A stretch of 64,000 nucleotides of DNA, taken from NCBI GenBank assembly GCA_038205395.1, contig JBBRBX010000007.1:1-64000 (forward strand). Direction: 5' to 3'. A program made the translations under genes and the position numbers. Origin of the DNA: Fredericiella sp038205395 (GTDB lineage Bacteria > Chloroflexota > Anaerolineae > Caldilineales > Caldilineaceae). This document shows positions 1 to 8,305 of this stretch, one piece after another (the first letter of the stretch is position 1; the number at the start of each line of letters is the position of its first letter). Below the pieces are notes generated by a model. The model was not told where the DNA came from. It saw only the letters and a program-made list of their open reading frames with translations, and did not search any database.

Positions 1-435
1 ACCGGCTACACTGTGGGTGTCATTGCCTTTGCGCTCGGCAAGGTGAGGGGCACGCGGCGAAACTGCGGCGGCGGGCGGCGCTGCGGGCAGGGACGGCAGC
101 GCCGCGCTGGGCTGTAGAATGGATGCAGGCGCGACAGATGTGCCCGCCCCAGTACTGGAAGTTTGTGCGCCAGGAGCCAGCGCGGCGGCATCTTCACCCG
201 GCTGCCCAATGGCGGCGATATTGACCATCACCGGTACGTCGTCGCCTTCCTGAAAAAAGGTTGCCAGCAGTGTACCGGCAGCTGGACTGGGTACATCAAT
301 CGTGGCTTTGTCCGTTTCGACTTCGCACAACACATCATCGACCGCTACATCGTCGCCCACCTGTTTCTTCCAGTTGACAATAATGCAACTCTCTACTGAA
401 TTGCCCTGTTTGGGCATCACAACGGCTGTCGCCAT
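1..435 (-). CDS. Dihydrolipoamide acyltransferase (E2), N-terminal part, cut by window edge
   Basis: N-terminal 145 residues of an E2 subunit of a 2-oxoacid dehydrogenase complex; the rest lies left of the window. Residues 1 to about 78 form a lipoyl domain: the lysine that carries lipoate sits in the motif VETDKATIDV, followed by SPAAGTLL and a second beta half with EGDDVPV. An Ala/Pro/Ser-rich flexible linker follows (about 80-125), and then SPRAPHLAE, which looks like the start of the peripheral subunit-binding domain. E2 proteins pass the acyl group from E1 to CoA on the swinging lipoyl arm. The substrate (pyruvate, branched-chain oxoacid or acetoin) cannot be told from this part. The start ATG at 435 is the only one before the conserved domain. 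The HAD gene lies upstream on the same strand with a 23-nt gap, so the two may be cotranscribed. Confidence 0.88.
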   Translation of the reverse strand, partial: MATAVVMPKQGNSVESCIIVNWKKQVGDDVAVDDVLCEVETDKATIDVPSPAAGTLLATFFQEGDDVPVMVNIAAIGQPGEDAAALAPGAQTSSTGAGTSVAPASILQPSAALPSLPAAPPAAAVSPRAPHLAERKGNDTHSVAG

Positions 436-458
436 ACCGAATCCTTCCCTCGCTGTCC

Positions 459-1271
459 TTATTCCGTCTCGCTCATTGACGCTGGTTCTCGCTGCTCTGC
501 TGCTGTTGGGGCCAACATATCAGCGATCGATTCCAGCACATAGGTGGGTTGATAGGGGAACATATGGATGTCTTCGCGCTGCGTCACACCGCTGAGTACG
601 AGCACGGTGTCAAGGCCACTGGAGACTGCCCCAATAATGTCGGTGTCCATGCGGTCACCGATCATTACTGTCTCTTCCGAATGGGCATGCAGATAGTTGA
701 GCGCACTGCGCATCATCAGCGGGTTGGGCTTGCCGACGAAAAAGGGCTGGACGCCCGTCGCTTTCTCGATCAGGGCAGCCATAGCCCCGCAGGCTGGTTC
801 CATGCCCCCTTCGCCAGGGCCCGAGGGGTCGGGATTGGTGGCCACAAAACGGGCGCCGGCGGCAATCAGCCGCACAGCCTTGGTAATCTGGCGCAGATTA
901 TAACCATGCGTCTCACCCAATACCACATAGTCCGGCTCGTGATCCGTAATGATATAGCCGGCGGCATGGATGGCGTCAGTCAGTCCACTTTCGCCGATCA
1001 CAAAGGCTTTGCCGCCGGGCAGTTGGCTGTTCAAAAAGCGCGCAGTGGCGATGGAGGAGGTAAAGATGCTGTCCTCCGGCACCTCCAGTCCCAACGTGTG
1101 CAGACGGTGGGACAGATCGCGCGGCGTGTAGAGCGGGTTGTTAGTCAGCACCAGATAGGCGATGCCGTGGGCATTGAGTGCGTCGATAAAATGCTGCGCG
1201 CCAGGAATCACTGTACGCCCGCGCACCAGCACCCCATCCATGTCCATTAGATAACTCTTGTATTGTTTCAT
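459..1271 (-). CDS. HAD-superfamily IIA phosphatase, NagD-like
   Basis: A 270-residue cytoplasmic HAD phosphatase of the NagD/PgpA-like IIA class. Motif I is DMDGVLVRG near residues 10-18, with the nucleophilic Asp and the acid/base Asp two residues later. Motif II is LVLTNN, the motif III lysine lies in VGKPNPLM, and motif IV is IGDRMDTDI. The cap insertion between motifs II and III is the usual one for this class. Members dephosphorylate nucleoside or sugar phosphates and phosphoglycolate, so the real substrate is open. The start is ATG at 1271, preceded by GAGG close to the start. The gene sits between a DeoR regulator and the E2 gene on the same strand. Confidence 0.9.
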   Translation of the reverse strand: MKQYKSYLMDMDGVLVRGRTVIPGAQHFIDALNAHGIAYLVLTNNPLYTPRDLSHRLHTLGLEVPEDSIFTSSIATARFLNSQLPGGKAFVIGESGLTDAIHAAGYIITDHEPDYVVLGETHGYNLRQITKAVRLIAAGARFVATNPDPSGPGEGGMEPACGAMAALIEKATGVQPFFVGKPNPLMMRSALNYLHAHSEETVMIGDRMDTDIIGAVSSGLDTVLVLSGVTQREDIHMFPYQPTYVLESIADMLAPTAAEQREPASMSETE

Positions 1272-1385
1272 TCATCCTCAGTTGTTGTGATTCTCATTTA
1301 TCTTTACACTGGCCGCATTCTCACTTGCTTAGCCAGTTTACATTTCAACTATTAACGTTTGTAGCAGACACCGTATATCGCTTCA

Positions 1386-2192
1386 CTACACCTGCTCGAC
1401 ATGAATGCCTGCCGCTTCCACCTGTCGCACCATATCCTCAGGTGCGCCGGCGTCGGTGATCACCGTGTCTACTTGATTCAGGTCAGCGAAGGAGGCGACG
1501 CCGGTGCGCCCCCACTTGGTGGCATCAAGCACGGCTACGACATGATGACAACGTTCTACCAGCGGGCGTTTGATCGCAGCTTCGTCGGGGCTGACATCAG
1601 TGAGACCGGCTTCCGGGCTGATACCGTGGGCGCCAAAAAAGCCTCTGATAAGGTTGACCTTCTGCAAACGCTCAATGCCATAAGCGCCCGTAAACGAGGC
1701 CGTGGCGCGCTGCAAAACACCCCCGATCACCAACAACTCCACTCCCTGGGCATCAAATAAAGCGTGCGCCACCTCTAGACTGTTCGTAACTACCGTCAGA
1801 TGCTGGTGCCGTTTCAGGTGATGAGCGATGGCCAGCGATGTGCTGCTGCTGTCCAGAAACACTGCATCCCCATTGGCCACCAGCGCGGCGCCGGCCGCAC
1901 CGATGCGTCCTTTTTCACGCACCTGGCGCTGGCGACGGAGCACAAGAGCCAGATCGCTGCTGCCATCAGCCGGAACCGCCCCACCATGCGTGCGCAGCAC
2001 CAGCTTGCGTTCGGCCAGAGCCTGCAAGTCGCCGCGCACCGTAACAGCAGAGACGCCAAACGTCGCGCTCAGTTCAGAGACCGCCGCCCGCCCATTGACA
2101 ACCAAATGGTCAAAGATGGCCTGGCGCCGCTCTTCGCGGAAAAGGTCGTGCACACCATCTAATTGTTTATGATTACTTTCGGTTACTTTCAT
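1386..2192 (-). CDS. DeoR-family transcriptional regulator
   Basis: A sugar-metabolism regulator of about 268 residues. The N-terminal DeoR winged helix-turn-helix starts at FREERRQAIFDHL and includes VSELSATFGVSAVTVRGDL with the recognition helix. The C-terminal effector domain has the DeoR sensor signatures TVVTNSLEVAH and GAHGISPEAGLTD, which in this family bind phosphorylated sugars. I chose ATG 2192. The longer reading from TTG 2216 would start inside the promoter whose -10 box is at 2202-2207. That promoter puts the transcript start within a few bases of ATG 2192, so the mRNA may be leaderless. The target is unknown; nearby candidates are the HAD gene downstream and the sugar operons further right. 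Confidence 0.88.
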   Translation of the reverse strand: MKVTESNHKQLDGVHDLFREERRQAIFDHLVVNGRAAVSELSATFGVSAVTVRGDLQALAERKLVLRTHGGAVPADGSSDLALVLRRQRQVREKGRIGAAGAALVANGDAVFLDSSSTSLAIAHHLKRHQHLTVVTNSLEVAHALFDAQGVELLVIGGVLQRATASFTGAYGIERLQKVNLIRGFFGAHGISPEAGLTDVSPDEAAIKRPLVERCHHVVAVLDATKWGRTGVASFADLNQVDTVITDAGAPEDMVRQVEAAGIHVEQV

Positions 2193-2201
2193 TTCTATCG
2201 A

Positions 2202-2230
2202 AGTATAGCCTACCAATATAATGACGTCAA
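2202..2230 (-). promoter_or_regulatory. Sigma70-type promoter of the DeoR gene
   Basis: On the minus strand, TTGACG (2230-2225), a 17-nt spacer and TATACT (2207-2202). The expected start point lies about 2-4 nt before ATG 2192, leaving almost no leader. Confidence 0.7.
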
Positions 2231-2248
2231 AGAAAGCTGACGCCTTGA

Positions 2249-2278
2249 TTGGCGGTTAGCGAAAGTCGCCGCTATAGT
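2249..2278 (+). promoter_or_regulatory. Possible promoter of the DUF2461 gene
   Basis: TTGGCG (2249-2254), an 18-nt spacer and TATAGT (2273-2278), giving a leader of about 70 nt to ATG 2357. It also holds a short GGCG/CGCC dyad. It is back to back with the DeoR promoter, so the regulator could affect both. Confidence 0.45.
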
Positions 2279-2356
2279 GTTCTGAGTGCCCACGAGCCAG
2301 TATGAAACGATTCTGCACAAATTTTGAACGGGCAGACTTGCACAAGTAGAGACGGG

Positions 2357-3040
2357 ATGAAAACAATGAGAACCACTGCATTGCTTGATTATCTGGCAGG
2401 TCTGGCGGCCAACAACAATAAGGCGTGGTTTGAGGAACATCGCACGGAATACAACGCCTTGCGCCAGGAATTCTCCATGCTGGTAGGTGAGATGATTGCC
2501 CGCCTGGCGGCTGTCGATCCGATGGTGGAGCATTTGCAGCCGCCCGACTGCCTGTTTCGCATCAACCGCGACATGCGCTTCTCACGCGAGAAAATCCCCT
2601 ATAAGACGCAGTTCAGCGCCGCAATCTGCCCACAGGGGCGCAGCAGCAACATGCCCGCCTACTACTTTCAGATCAATGCAGAAGGAGAATTGATGGCCGC
2701 GGGCGGCATGTTTGCGCCGGACACGGCGCAGGTAGCCACTGTGCGGCGCTTCATCCTGGCGCAGCCGAACCGGCTGGACGCGCTGCTGGCGAATCCCGCC
2801 TTGGCCGCCATGGGCGGGATTCGGGGAGAATCACTCAAGCGTGCACCGGCCAATATTCCTGCCGATGCACCTCACATCGAGACACTGCAGCGCAAACAGT
2901 ATCTGACGGGCGAGGCGGTAGACATCCGCAGCCTGGAGCCATCCAGTGTGGGCGATTGGATTGTGGACCGATTTACGGGAATGGCACCCTTTGTCCAGTG
3001 GCTGCGCGACGCGCTGGGTCCACCCGCGGGCGAACCGTAA
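2357..3040 (+). CDS. DUF2461 family protein
   Basis: A 227-residue cytoplasmic protein of the DUF2461 (TIGR02453) family, whose biochemical function is unknown. Family signatures are seen in order: LDYLAGLAANNNKAWFEEHR at the N-terminus, then LFRINRDMRFSREKIPYKT, the PAYYFQI strand and GGMFAPD, ending with the usual basic/aromatic C-terminal part. The length is typical of the family. A longer reading begins at TTG 2324, but ATG 2357 fits the family start. The gene stands alone between divergent DeoR and convergent SorC genes, so the context gives no functional clue. Confidence 0.85.
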   Translation: MKTMRTTALLDYLAGLAANNNKAWFEEHRTEYNALRQEFSMLVGEMIARLAAVDPMVEHLQPPDCLFRINRDMRFSREKIPYKTQFSAAICPQGRSSNMPAYYFQINAEGELMAAGGMFAPDTAQVATVRRFILAQPNRLDALLANPALAAMGGIRGESLKRAPANIPADAPHIETLQRKQYLTGEAVDIRSLEPSSVGDWIVDRFTGMAPFVQWLRDALGPPAGEP

Positions 3041-3092
3041 TAAACAGCAGCGGCTGGTTTGCTCAGCGCCCTTTCTTGGCCAACCGTCAAAA

Positions 3093-4052
3093 TCATTCTT
3101 CTTCAACCAACCGCCGCGCCGTAAACTGATCCGTGATCAAAATGTTGATCCAGCTGCCGCGCAGCGCACCGAGGATGGCGGCATATTTGCGTGCACCGCC
3201 CGCTACGCCGATGGAACGGTCAACATGGTTGAGTTGGTCCAGCCGCAGCGAAACGACCCGCTCATTGAGCGGCGTCTCTACAGGCCGGCCGGTAGCGTCA
3301 AAGAAGCGCAGCAGGATATCGCCCACCGCACCCTTGCTGCGCAGCAAATCCAGTTCGGCGGCGGTAAAGATGTTGCCGGAAGCGGCCAGCAGTTTGGATG
3401 GTTCAATTGCCCCAATCCCCACCAGTGCGGTGGTCACTTCGTCAAACAGCGCGATCACTTCATGCACATAGGCGTCATCCAGCAGCACTTTGCGCGCGGC
3501 CGCTGACCCTAACACGCCCGGCGCCGGCAGATAGATCGGCGTTCCCCCTACCAGGTCGGCAAATCGGCTGGTCAGTCGGTTGGCGTGCACCTCTGCTGAG
3601 GGATCGCCCACGCCACCCAAAATCTGGACAACGCGCACATCTCCTTTGCGAGCGACCGAATGCAGTGCGTCGACCAAAGCCAGCAGCGTGGCGCTCCAGG
3701 AAGAAATGCCTATCACCTCGTTAGGGCGCAGAGATGACTCCACATAATAGGCGGCGGCACTGCCGATTTCACGCTCGATCATGCGTTCATCCTGGTGACT
3801 GCTGCAATCGACCACAATGGCGTCGCGCAGACGATAGCGACGCAGCAGCTCCTCCTCCAATTCGGTGTAAACCCCCTGCGGCACTGTCACCGAGATACGA
3901 ACGATGCCGTTTGTCTTAGCTTGCTGCAGCAGGCGCGAAATGGTCGGCTGCGATAGCCCAAGCCGCTTGGCAATTTCAGACTGCTTCATTTCCCACTCGT
4001 AGTACATACGGGCAACACGCACGGCCAGCCGCAGTTCATCGAGTTGCGCCAT
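3093..4052 (-). CDS. SorC-family sugar-responsive regulator (first of two)
   Basis: A 319-residue regulator. Residues about 5-60 hold a helix-turn-helix (MYYEWEMKQSEIAKRLGLSQ then PTISRLLQQA). The rest is the SorC/DeoR-like sugar-phosphate sensor, with GISSWSATLLALVDAL, VVQILGGVGD and the late TALVGIGAIEPSKLL and GGARKYAAILGALRG segments. SorC proteins bind a phosphorylated sugar and act as repressors or activators. A ribosome site (AAGGA) precedes ATG 4052. The gene is divergent from the split-transketolase operon, and a dyad at 4078-4091 lies between them. The simplest reading is control of that operon plus autoregulation. Confidence 0.92.
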   Translation of the reverse strand: MAQLDELRLAVRVARMYYEWEMKQSEIAKRLGLSQPTISRLLQQAKTNGIVRISVTVPQGVYTELEEELLRRYRLRDAIVVDCSSHQDERMIEREIGSAAAYYVESSLRPNEVIGISSWSATLLALVDALHSVARKGDVRVVQILGGVGDPSAEVHANRLTSRFADLVGGTPIYLPAPGVLGSAAARKVLLDDAYVHEVIALFDEVTTALVGIGAIEPSKLLAASGNIFTAAELDLLRSKGAVGDILLRFFDATGRPVETPLNERVVSLRLDQLNHVDRSIGVAGGARKYAAILGALRGSWINILITDQFTARRLVEEE

Positions 4053-4077
4053 TCCTTTACTCCGTCCTCATCAATTT

Positions 4078-4127
4078 TGAATGTATATTCATTTTGTCTT
4101 GCCGACAGTAATTCTACCCTGTATGAT
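4078..4127 (+). promoter_or_regulatory. Operator dyad and promoter of the transketolase/ABC operon
   Basis: The dyad TGAATGTATATTCA (4078-4091) lies just upstream of TTGCCG (4099-4104), a 17-nt spacer and TATGAT (4122-4127), reading toward the gene at 4207. The ATTCAT half-site sits 6 nt before the -35 box. The same arrangement occurs on the minus strand at 32441-32486. More TGAAT half-sites follow at about 4137-4160. On the opposite strand the dyad could overlap the -10 region of the SorC gene. Confidence 0.68.
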
Positions 4128-4206
4128 AGCATAAATTGAATTGCTATGAATAATTGAATATTTATTTCGATGGGGCCGGCAGCGCCTTTAGGAGATTCTT
4201 GCAGGA

Positions 4207-5061
4207 ATGAACAATGCCGAGCTTGCGCGTAAATCCATTGAATACCGCAGGACAATCCTGACGATCATAAAACAGGCCAAGGCCGGCCACACCGGCGGCA
4301 GCCTCTCCTGCATCGATATTCTCAACGTACTCTACAACGCGGTGCTGAATGTGACGCCGGAGACAGCCGAGAGTCCGGATCGCGACCGCTATGTACACAG
4401 CAAAGGCCACTCTGTTGAAGCGCTGTATACGGTGCTGGCGGACAAAGGCTTTTTCCCACGCGCCGAGTTGGACACGCTGTGCCAGGCCGGCTCGCACTTT
4501 GTCGGCCATCCCACGCGTAAAGTGGCGGGCATTGAACAAAATACGGGCGCTTTGGGCCATGGGCTGTCCGTCGCCGTGGGCATGGCGCTAGCGGCCAAGT
4601 TGGACGGACGCAGCTATCGCGTCTACACCACCATGGGGGATGGCGAACTGACGGAAGGCTCGATTTGGGAAGCAGCCATGAGCGCCACCCATTACAAGCT
4701 CGACAACCTTGTTGTGATCATCGACCGCAACACGCTCCAGATCAGCGGGCGCACCGAGGAGGTCATGCGGCTCGACCCGCTCGCGATCCGCTTTGGCGCC
4801 TTTGGTTTTGCCGTGCGCGAGGTGGATGGCAATGATGTCGCCGCCCTGGCTGATGCCTTCGCCCAAGTTCCTTTTGCCGCGGGCAAACCCAGCCTGCTGC
4901 TGGCGCATACAATCAAGGGCAAAGGCATCAGCTTTATCGAAGACAAAACGGACTGGCACCATCATGTGCCCACCGACGCCGAATTTGCCCAGGCACTCGG
5001 CGAACTCGCAGCTTCTGAACAACAATGGCAGGCCAGGCATGTCACAATTGCAAGCAGCTAA
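4207..5061 (+). CDS. Transketolase, N-terminal (ThDP-pyrophosphate-binding) subunit
   Basis: A 284-residue split-transketolase N subunit. It has AGHTGGSLSCIDILNVLY near the N-terminus, KGHSVEALYTVLADKG, GALGHGLSVAVGMAL and the Mg/ThDP-binding segment GDGELTEGSIWEAA, followed by the DNLVVIIDRN strand. The C subunit starts 23 nt before its stop codon, so the two are translationally coupled and form one enzyme. Split transketolases transfer a two-carbon ketol unit. In known apiose-degrading bacteria the pair acts on D-apulose 4-phosphate with glyceraldehyde 3-phosphate, giving xylulose 5-phosphate and dihydroxyacetone phosphate. That assignment here is inferred from the GH140 gene and FGGY kinase nearby; ordinary pentose-phosphate chemistry is the alternative. 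Confidence 0.92.
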   Translation: MNNAELARKSIEYRRTILTIIKQAKAGHTGGSLSCIDILNVLYNAVLNVTPETAESPDRDRYVHSKGHSVEALYTVLADKGFFPRAELDTLCQAGSHFVGHPTRKVAGIEQNTGALGHGLSVAVGMALAAKLDGRSYRVYTTMGDGELTEGSIWEAAMSATHYKLDNLVVIIDRNTLQISGRTEEVMRLDPLAIRFGAFGFAVREVDGNDVAALADAFAQVPFAAGKPSLLLAHTIKGKGISFIEDKTDWHHHVPTDAEFAQALGELAASEQQWQARHVTIASS

Positions 5062-6001
5062 ACCAAACCAACAAATTTTCGCCGACACACTCTTGACGCT
5101 GGCGCAAGCCGACCCCTCGATCTTGGTTGTTACCAGCGACTCGCGCGGATCGGGGCGGCTGGTGGAGTTTGGACGCCAGTTGCCCAACCAGATTGTCGAA
5201 GTAGGCATTGCCGAGCAGAACCTGGTGGGCGTGGCGGCGGGACTGGCTGCAGCCGGCAAGCGCGCCTTTGCCATCTCACCAGCATGCTTTCTGACCGCGC
5301 GTGCGCTTGAACAGATCAAGAATGATGTCGCCTACTCGAACCAGCCGGTCGTCCTGGTGGGGATCAGCGCCGGTATCTCCTATGGGGCGCTGGGCACAAC
5401 ACATCATTCACTGCACGATTACGCCGTACTGCAGGCCATCCACAATATTGATATTGTCTCCCCGGCAGACAATCTGGAAACACGCGCAGCGGTCGAGGCG
5501 GCAGTGCGCCATACGCGGCCGCTTTATCTGCGCTTGGGCAAAAAGGCGATGGCTGACCTGCATCCGCCTGGCACGCAGTTTCAGATCGGCAAGGCGCTCT
5601 CACTGCGTGAAGGGTCGGACGTCACTTTTATCGCTACGGGCGAGACGGTGCTTCCCGCCTACCAGGCAATGGAGGAACTGGTGGAGAATGGTGTAGACGC
5701 CGGCGTCATCAGCCTGCACACACTGCGCCCGTTGGACACAGAGGCGATCTTGGCTGCTGCCCGCCGCTCGCAGGTACTGGTGACGGTCGAGGAACACAGC
5801 GTCAACGGCGGGCTTGGCAGCAGCGTAGCCGCGCTGCTGATGCAGGCGGGCATCTATCGCCCGCTGCGCATCGTGGGCATTCCTGACGAGTACACCTATA
5901 CCGGCAGTCAGGCGCAGATTTTCGCGCACTATGGCATCAGCCCATCCGGACTGGCGCAGACGGCGCGCACACTGCTGGCCGCTGCGGCGGTGACGGCATG
6001 A
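5039..6001 (+). CDS. Transketolase, C-terminal (pyrimidine-binding) subunit
   Basis: A 320-residue partner of the preceding gene. The pyrimidine-binding domain covers about residues 8-170: VVTSDSRGSGRLVEF, the catalytic Glu region VEVGIAEQNLVGVAAGLA, and GALGTTHHSLHDYAVL. The transketolase C-terminal domain (about 185-310) has FIATGETVLPAYQAM and VTVEEHSVNGGLGSSVA. I chose ATG 5039. The same frame is open further upstream, but that part is out-of-frame sequence of the N subunit. The overlap with the N-subunit gene fits equal expression. The operon continues with an FGGY kinase, DUF2291 and an ABC importer, which points to catabolism of an imported sugar. Confidence 0.92.
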   Translation: MSQLQAAKPNQQIFADTLLTLAQADPSILVVTSDSRGSGRLVEFGRQLPNQIVEVGIAEQNLVGVAAGLAAAGKRAFAISPACFLTARALEQIKNDVAYSNQPVVLVGISAGISYGALGTTHHSLHDYAVLQAIHNIDIVSPADNLETRAAVEAAVRHTRPLYLRLGKKAMADLHPPGTQFQIGKALSLREGSDVTFIATGETVLPAYQAMEELVENGVDAGVISLHTLRPLDTEAILAAARRSQVLVTVEEHSVNGGLGSSVAALLMQAGIYRPLRIVGIPDEYTYTGSQAQIFAHYGISPSGLAQTARTLLAAAAVTA

Positions 6002-6064
6002 CAAACAGCATCTAGATAATGGAAAGACGGCAAAGAAGGCAAAGAAGGCTGGCCGGGATAGCAT

Positions 6065-7543
6065 ATGACTGTTTTTTTGGTAGTTGATCAAAGCACATCG
6101 GCGACAAAGACGATGCTTTTCTCCAGCCAGGGCGCCCTCCTGGACCAGGTGGCGCGCCCCCACCGCCAGTTGTACCCGCAGCCCGGCTGGGTGGAGCATG
6201 ACGCCGACGAAATCTACGCCAACCTGGTGGCGACGGTGGGCAATTTGCTGGCCAAAAGACCTGACTTAGCAAATGAGGTGGCAAGTCTCAGCATCTCCAA
6301 CCAGCGCGAAACATTTGTCATCTTTGACCGCGCCACAGGTAAGCCGCTGCACAATGCCATCGTCTGGCTCTGCCGCCGCGGTGAGATGCTTTGCCGCCAA
6401 TTGGTGGCGGAAGGCTGCAGCGAACGTGTTCACACACTGACCGGCCTCAAGATCGACACCTATTTTCCGGCTTCTAAGCTGGCCTGGCTCCTGCAAGCGC
6501 GGCCCGACCTGCGTGCGCAGCTTGCCGGCGGCGATGCTCTTTTCGGCACAATTGACGCCTATCTCGTCTATCGGCTGACCGGTGGGGCGGAGTATGCCAC
6601 TGACCACACCAACGCCTCACGCACACTCTTTTATGACATCCACAAGCTGGACTGGAGCGAGGAGTTGTTGGCCACTTTCGGCGTGCAGGCTGGACGTATG
6701 CCTGCCATCCGCGAAAGCTGCGCCGGCTTCGGGGCAACGGATGTGGAAGGCCGGCTGCCGTCGCCTGTGCCCATCTGCGGTGTGATGGGCGATTCCCAGG
6801 CTGCACTCTTTGCACAACGCTGCTTCACCCCCGGCAGCGCCAAAGTCACCTTTGGCACCGGCTCTTCGGTACTCATGAATATCGGCGACCGGCCGCTGCT
6901 TTCGCCCAGCGGCATCGTCACCGCCATCGCCTGGGTGTTGGATGGCAAGCCTACCTACGCCTTTGAAGGCATTACCAACTTTACCGGGGCAACCATCGCC
7001 TGGCTGCGCGACCAGCTGGCCCTGATCACGGATGTGAACGAGACGGAAAGCATAGCAGCCGGCGTACCGGACAGCGGCGGCGTCTATTTAGTGCCGGCCT
7101 TTGCTGGGCTGAGCGCTCCCTACTGGCGGCCCGATGCACGTGCGACCATTACGGGGCTTTCACCTTCCAGCACCCGCGCGCATGTTGTGCGCGCAGCATT
7201 GGAATCAATCGCCTATGTGGTCACTGATGTGCTCAAGCTGATGGAGCAAGAAGCGGGTCTGACGCTGCAGTTTGTGCAGGGAGATGGGGGAGCCGTGCGC
7301 AACCGGCTGCTGATGCAGTCCGTTGCCGACATCAGCCGGCGCAGCGTGCGTGCGGCGCGCCTGCCGGAATTGTCGGCGCTGGGTGCGGCGCTGAATGGCA
7401 TGATGGGCGCAGGCGCTGTGACGCTGGATGCCATCCGCAGTCTACCCATGGACTATGTGGAATACAGCCCCCAGTTGCCGCAGGCAGTCGCCGAGCAGAT
7501 GTATGCTGGTTGGCAACATGCGGTTCAACAGACATTGGCGTAA
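6065..7543 (+). CDS. FGGY-family carbohydrate kinase (glycerol-kinase-like)
   Basis: A 492-residue sugar or polyol kinase of the actin-like ATPase fold. The N-terminal phosphate loop is LVVDQSTSATKTMLF. ISNQRETFVIFDRATGKPL and NAIVWLCRRG resemble glycerol kinase, and the FGGY_C domain has VTFGTGSSVLMNIG, VPAFAGLSAPYW and QGDGGAVRNRLLMQSVAD. The position directly after the split transketolase, in an importer operon, argues for phosphorylation of the imported ketose rather than glycerol. D-Apulose kinase is the favoured inference because that step precedes the transketolase in the known apiose route. The substrate cannot be read from the sequence alone. Two other FGGY kinases lie at 12323 and 16350. 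Confidence 0.88.
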   Translation: MTVFLVVDQSTSATKTMLFSSQGALLDQVARPHRQLYPQPGWVEHDADEIYANLVATVGNLLAKRPDLANEVASLSISNQRETFVIFDRATGKPLHNAIVWLCRRGEMLCRQLVAEGCSERVHTLTGLKIDTYFPASKLAWLLQARPDLRAQLAGGDALFGTIDAYLVYRLTGGAEYATDHTNASRTLFYDIHKLDWSEELLATFGVQAGRMPAIRESCAGFGATDVEGRLPSPVPICGVMGDSQAALFAQRCFTPGSAKVTFGTGSSVLMNIGDRPLLSPSGIVTAIAWVLDGKPTYAFEGITNFTGATIAWLRDQLALITDVNETESIAAGVPDSGGVYLVPAFAGLSAPYWRPDARATITGLSPSSTRAHVVRAALESIAYVVTDVLKLMEQEAGLTLQFVQGDGGAVRNRLLMQSVADISRRSVRAARLPELSALGAALNGMMGAGAVTLDAIRSLPMDYVEYSPQLPQAVAEQMYAGWQHAVQQTLA

Positions 7544-7602
7544 AATAAGGTGCAATCCCTTTTGTACCGCGCAGATTTAGACTATCTTCTAGAGACTTAG
7601 CT

Positions 7603-8301
7603 ATGCGACCCAATCTCACTTGGATCATTGGCATTGTTATTGGCCTGACGTTTATTGTCGCCCTGCCGTTCTCCGTCACCATCGTGCCCATCGCCGAGGT
7701 CGAGGCCGTCAAGGCGGCGGAACAATTTGACGCCGCCGCGTTTGTGGCCGGCATCTTTGACAGCCAGGTCGTTCCCACTGTCCAGGAAAAAGCCGTCGAC
7801 TTGGCGGCCATCCTCAACCAGTTCCAGGTGGACGCCCAGGGAATTGCCAAAAAGGATGAGTTGATTCCTATCGCCAAACAGGGTGGATTGATCACAGTGG
7901 GCGAAGCACACGTTTACATGGTCAAAGGACAGGGCGTCGTCACCGCAGTGGACAGCGAATCACGCGTCAAGACGATGACCGTTGCGCTGGATGGATACGA
8001 GGGGCCGATCACAGTCAAACTCTATACCGGCCCGCGCCTGCCCAGCGATGAAACGGCGCTACGCGATGCGGTAGGCTTTCTCAATTTTGGTGATTTCCGC
8101 AGCCAAACCGAATACGGCAAGGTAGCCAACGAGTTAAACAAATTGATCGTCAACCAGGTGCTGGGCAGCGTGGATGTGACGGATCTGATGGGGAAGCGCA
8201 TTACTTTTACAGGAGCCTTCGGCATTCGCACCTTTAACTTGCTCGACATCAACCTCAGCCAGGTCACCATCGCACCGGTGACCATTCAGGTAGTGGAGTA
8301 A
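7603..8301 (+). CDS. DUF2291 family protein of a sugar ABC operon
   Basis: A 232-residue protein with one N-terminal membrane segment or uncleaved signal (ITWIIGIVIG-like stretch, about residues 6-25) and an extracytoplasmic domain. The family match is by pattern (N-terminal FDAAAFVAGIFDSQVVP, then VKGQGVVTAVDSESR, and the C-terminal half GKRITFTGAFGIRTFN) and by position. DUF2291 proteins are usually encoded beside ribose/xylose-type ABC importers, and their role is unknown. There is no lipobox here, unlike many relatives described as lipoproteins. The RbsA-type gene starts 4 nt downstream, so coexpression is near certain. It may help assemble or couple the importer, but that is speculation. 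Confidence 0.78.
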   Translation: MRPNLTWIIGIVIGLTFIVALPFSVTIVPIAEVEAVKAAEQFDAAAFVAGIFDSQVVPTVQEKAVDLAAILNQFQVDAQGIAKKDELIPIAKQGGLITVGEAHVYMVKGQGVVTAVDSESRVKTMTVALDGYEGPITVKLYTGPRLPSDETALRDAVGFLNFGDFRSQTEYGKVANELNKLIVNQVLGSVDVTDLMGKRITFTGAFGIRTFNLLDINLSQVTIAPVTIQVVE

Positions 8302-8305
8302 CGCC

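Noticed and set aside
549..1250. A 233-codon open frame opposite the HAD phosphatase
   Set aside because: No known fold signature and no ribosome site; the HAD motifs are all on the minus strand.
4793..5038. N-terminal extension of the transketolase C subunit
   Set aside because: This part is out-of-frame reading of the N subunit; the pyrimidine-binding domain begins right after ATG 5039.
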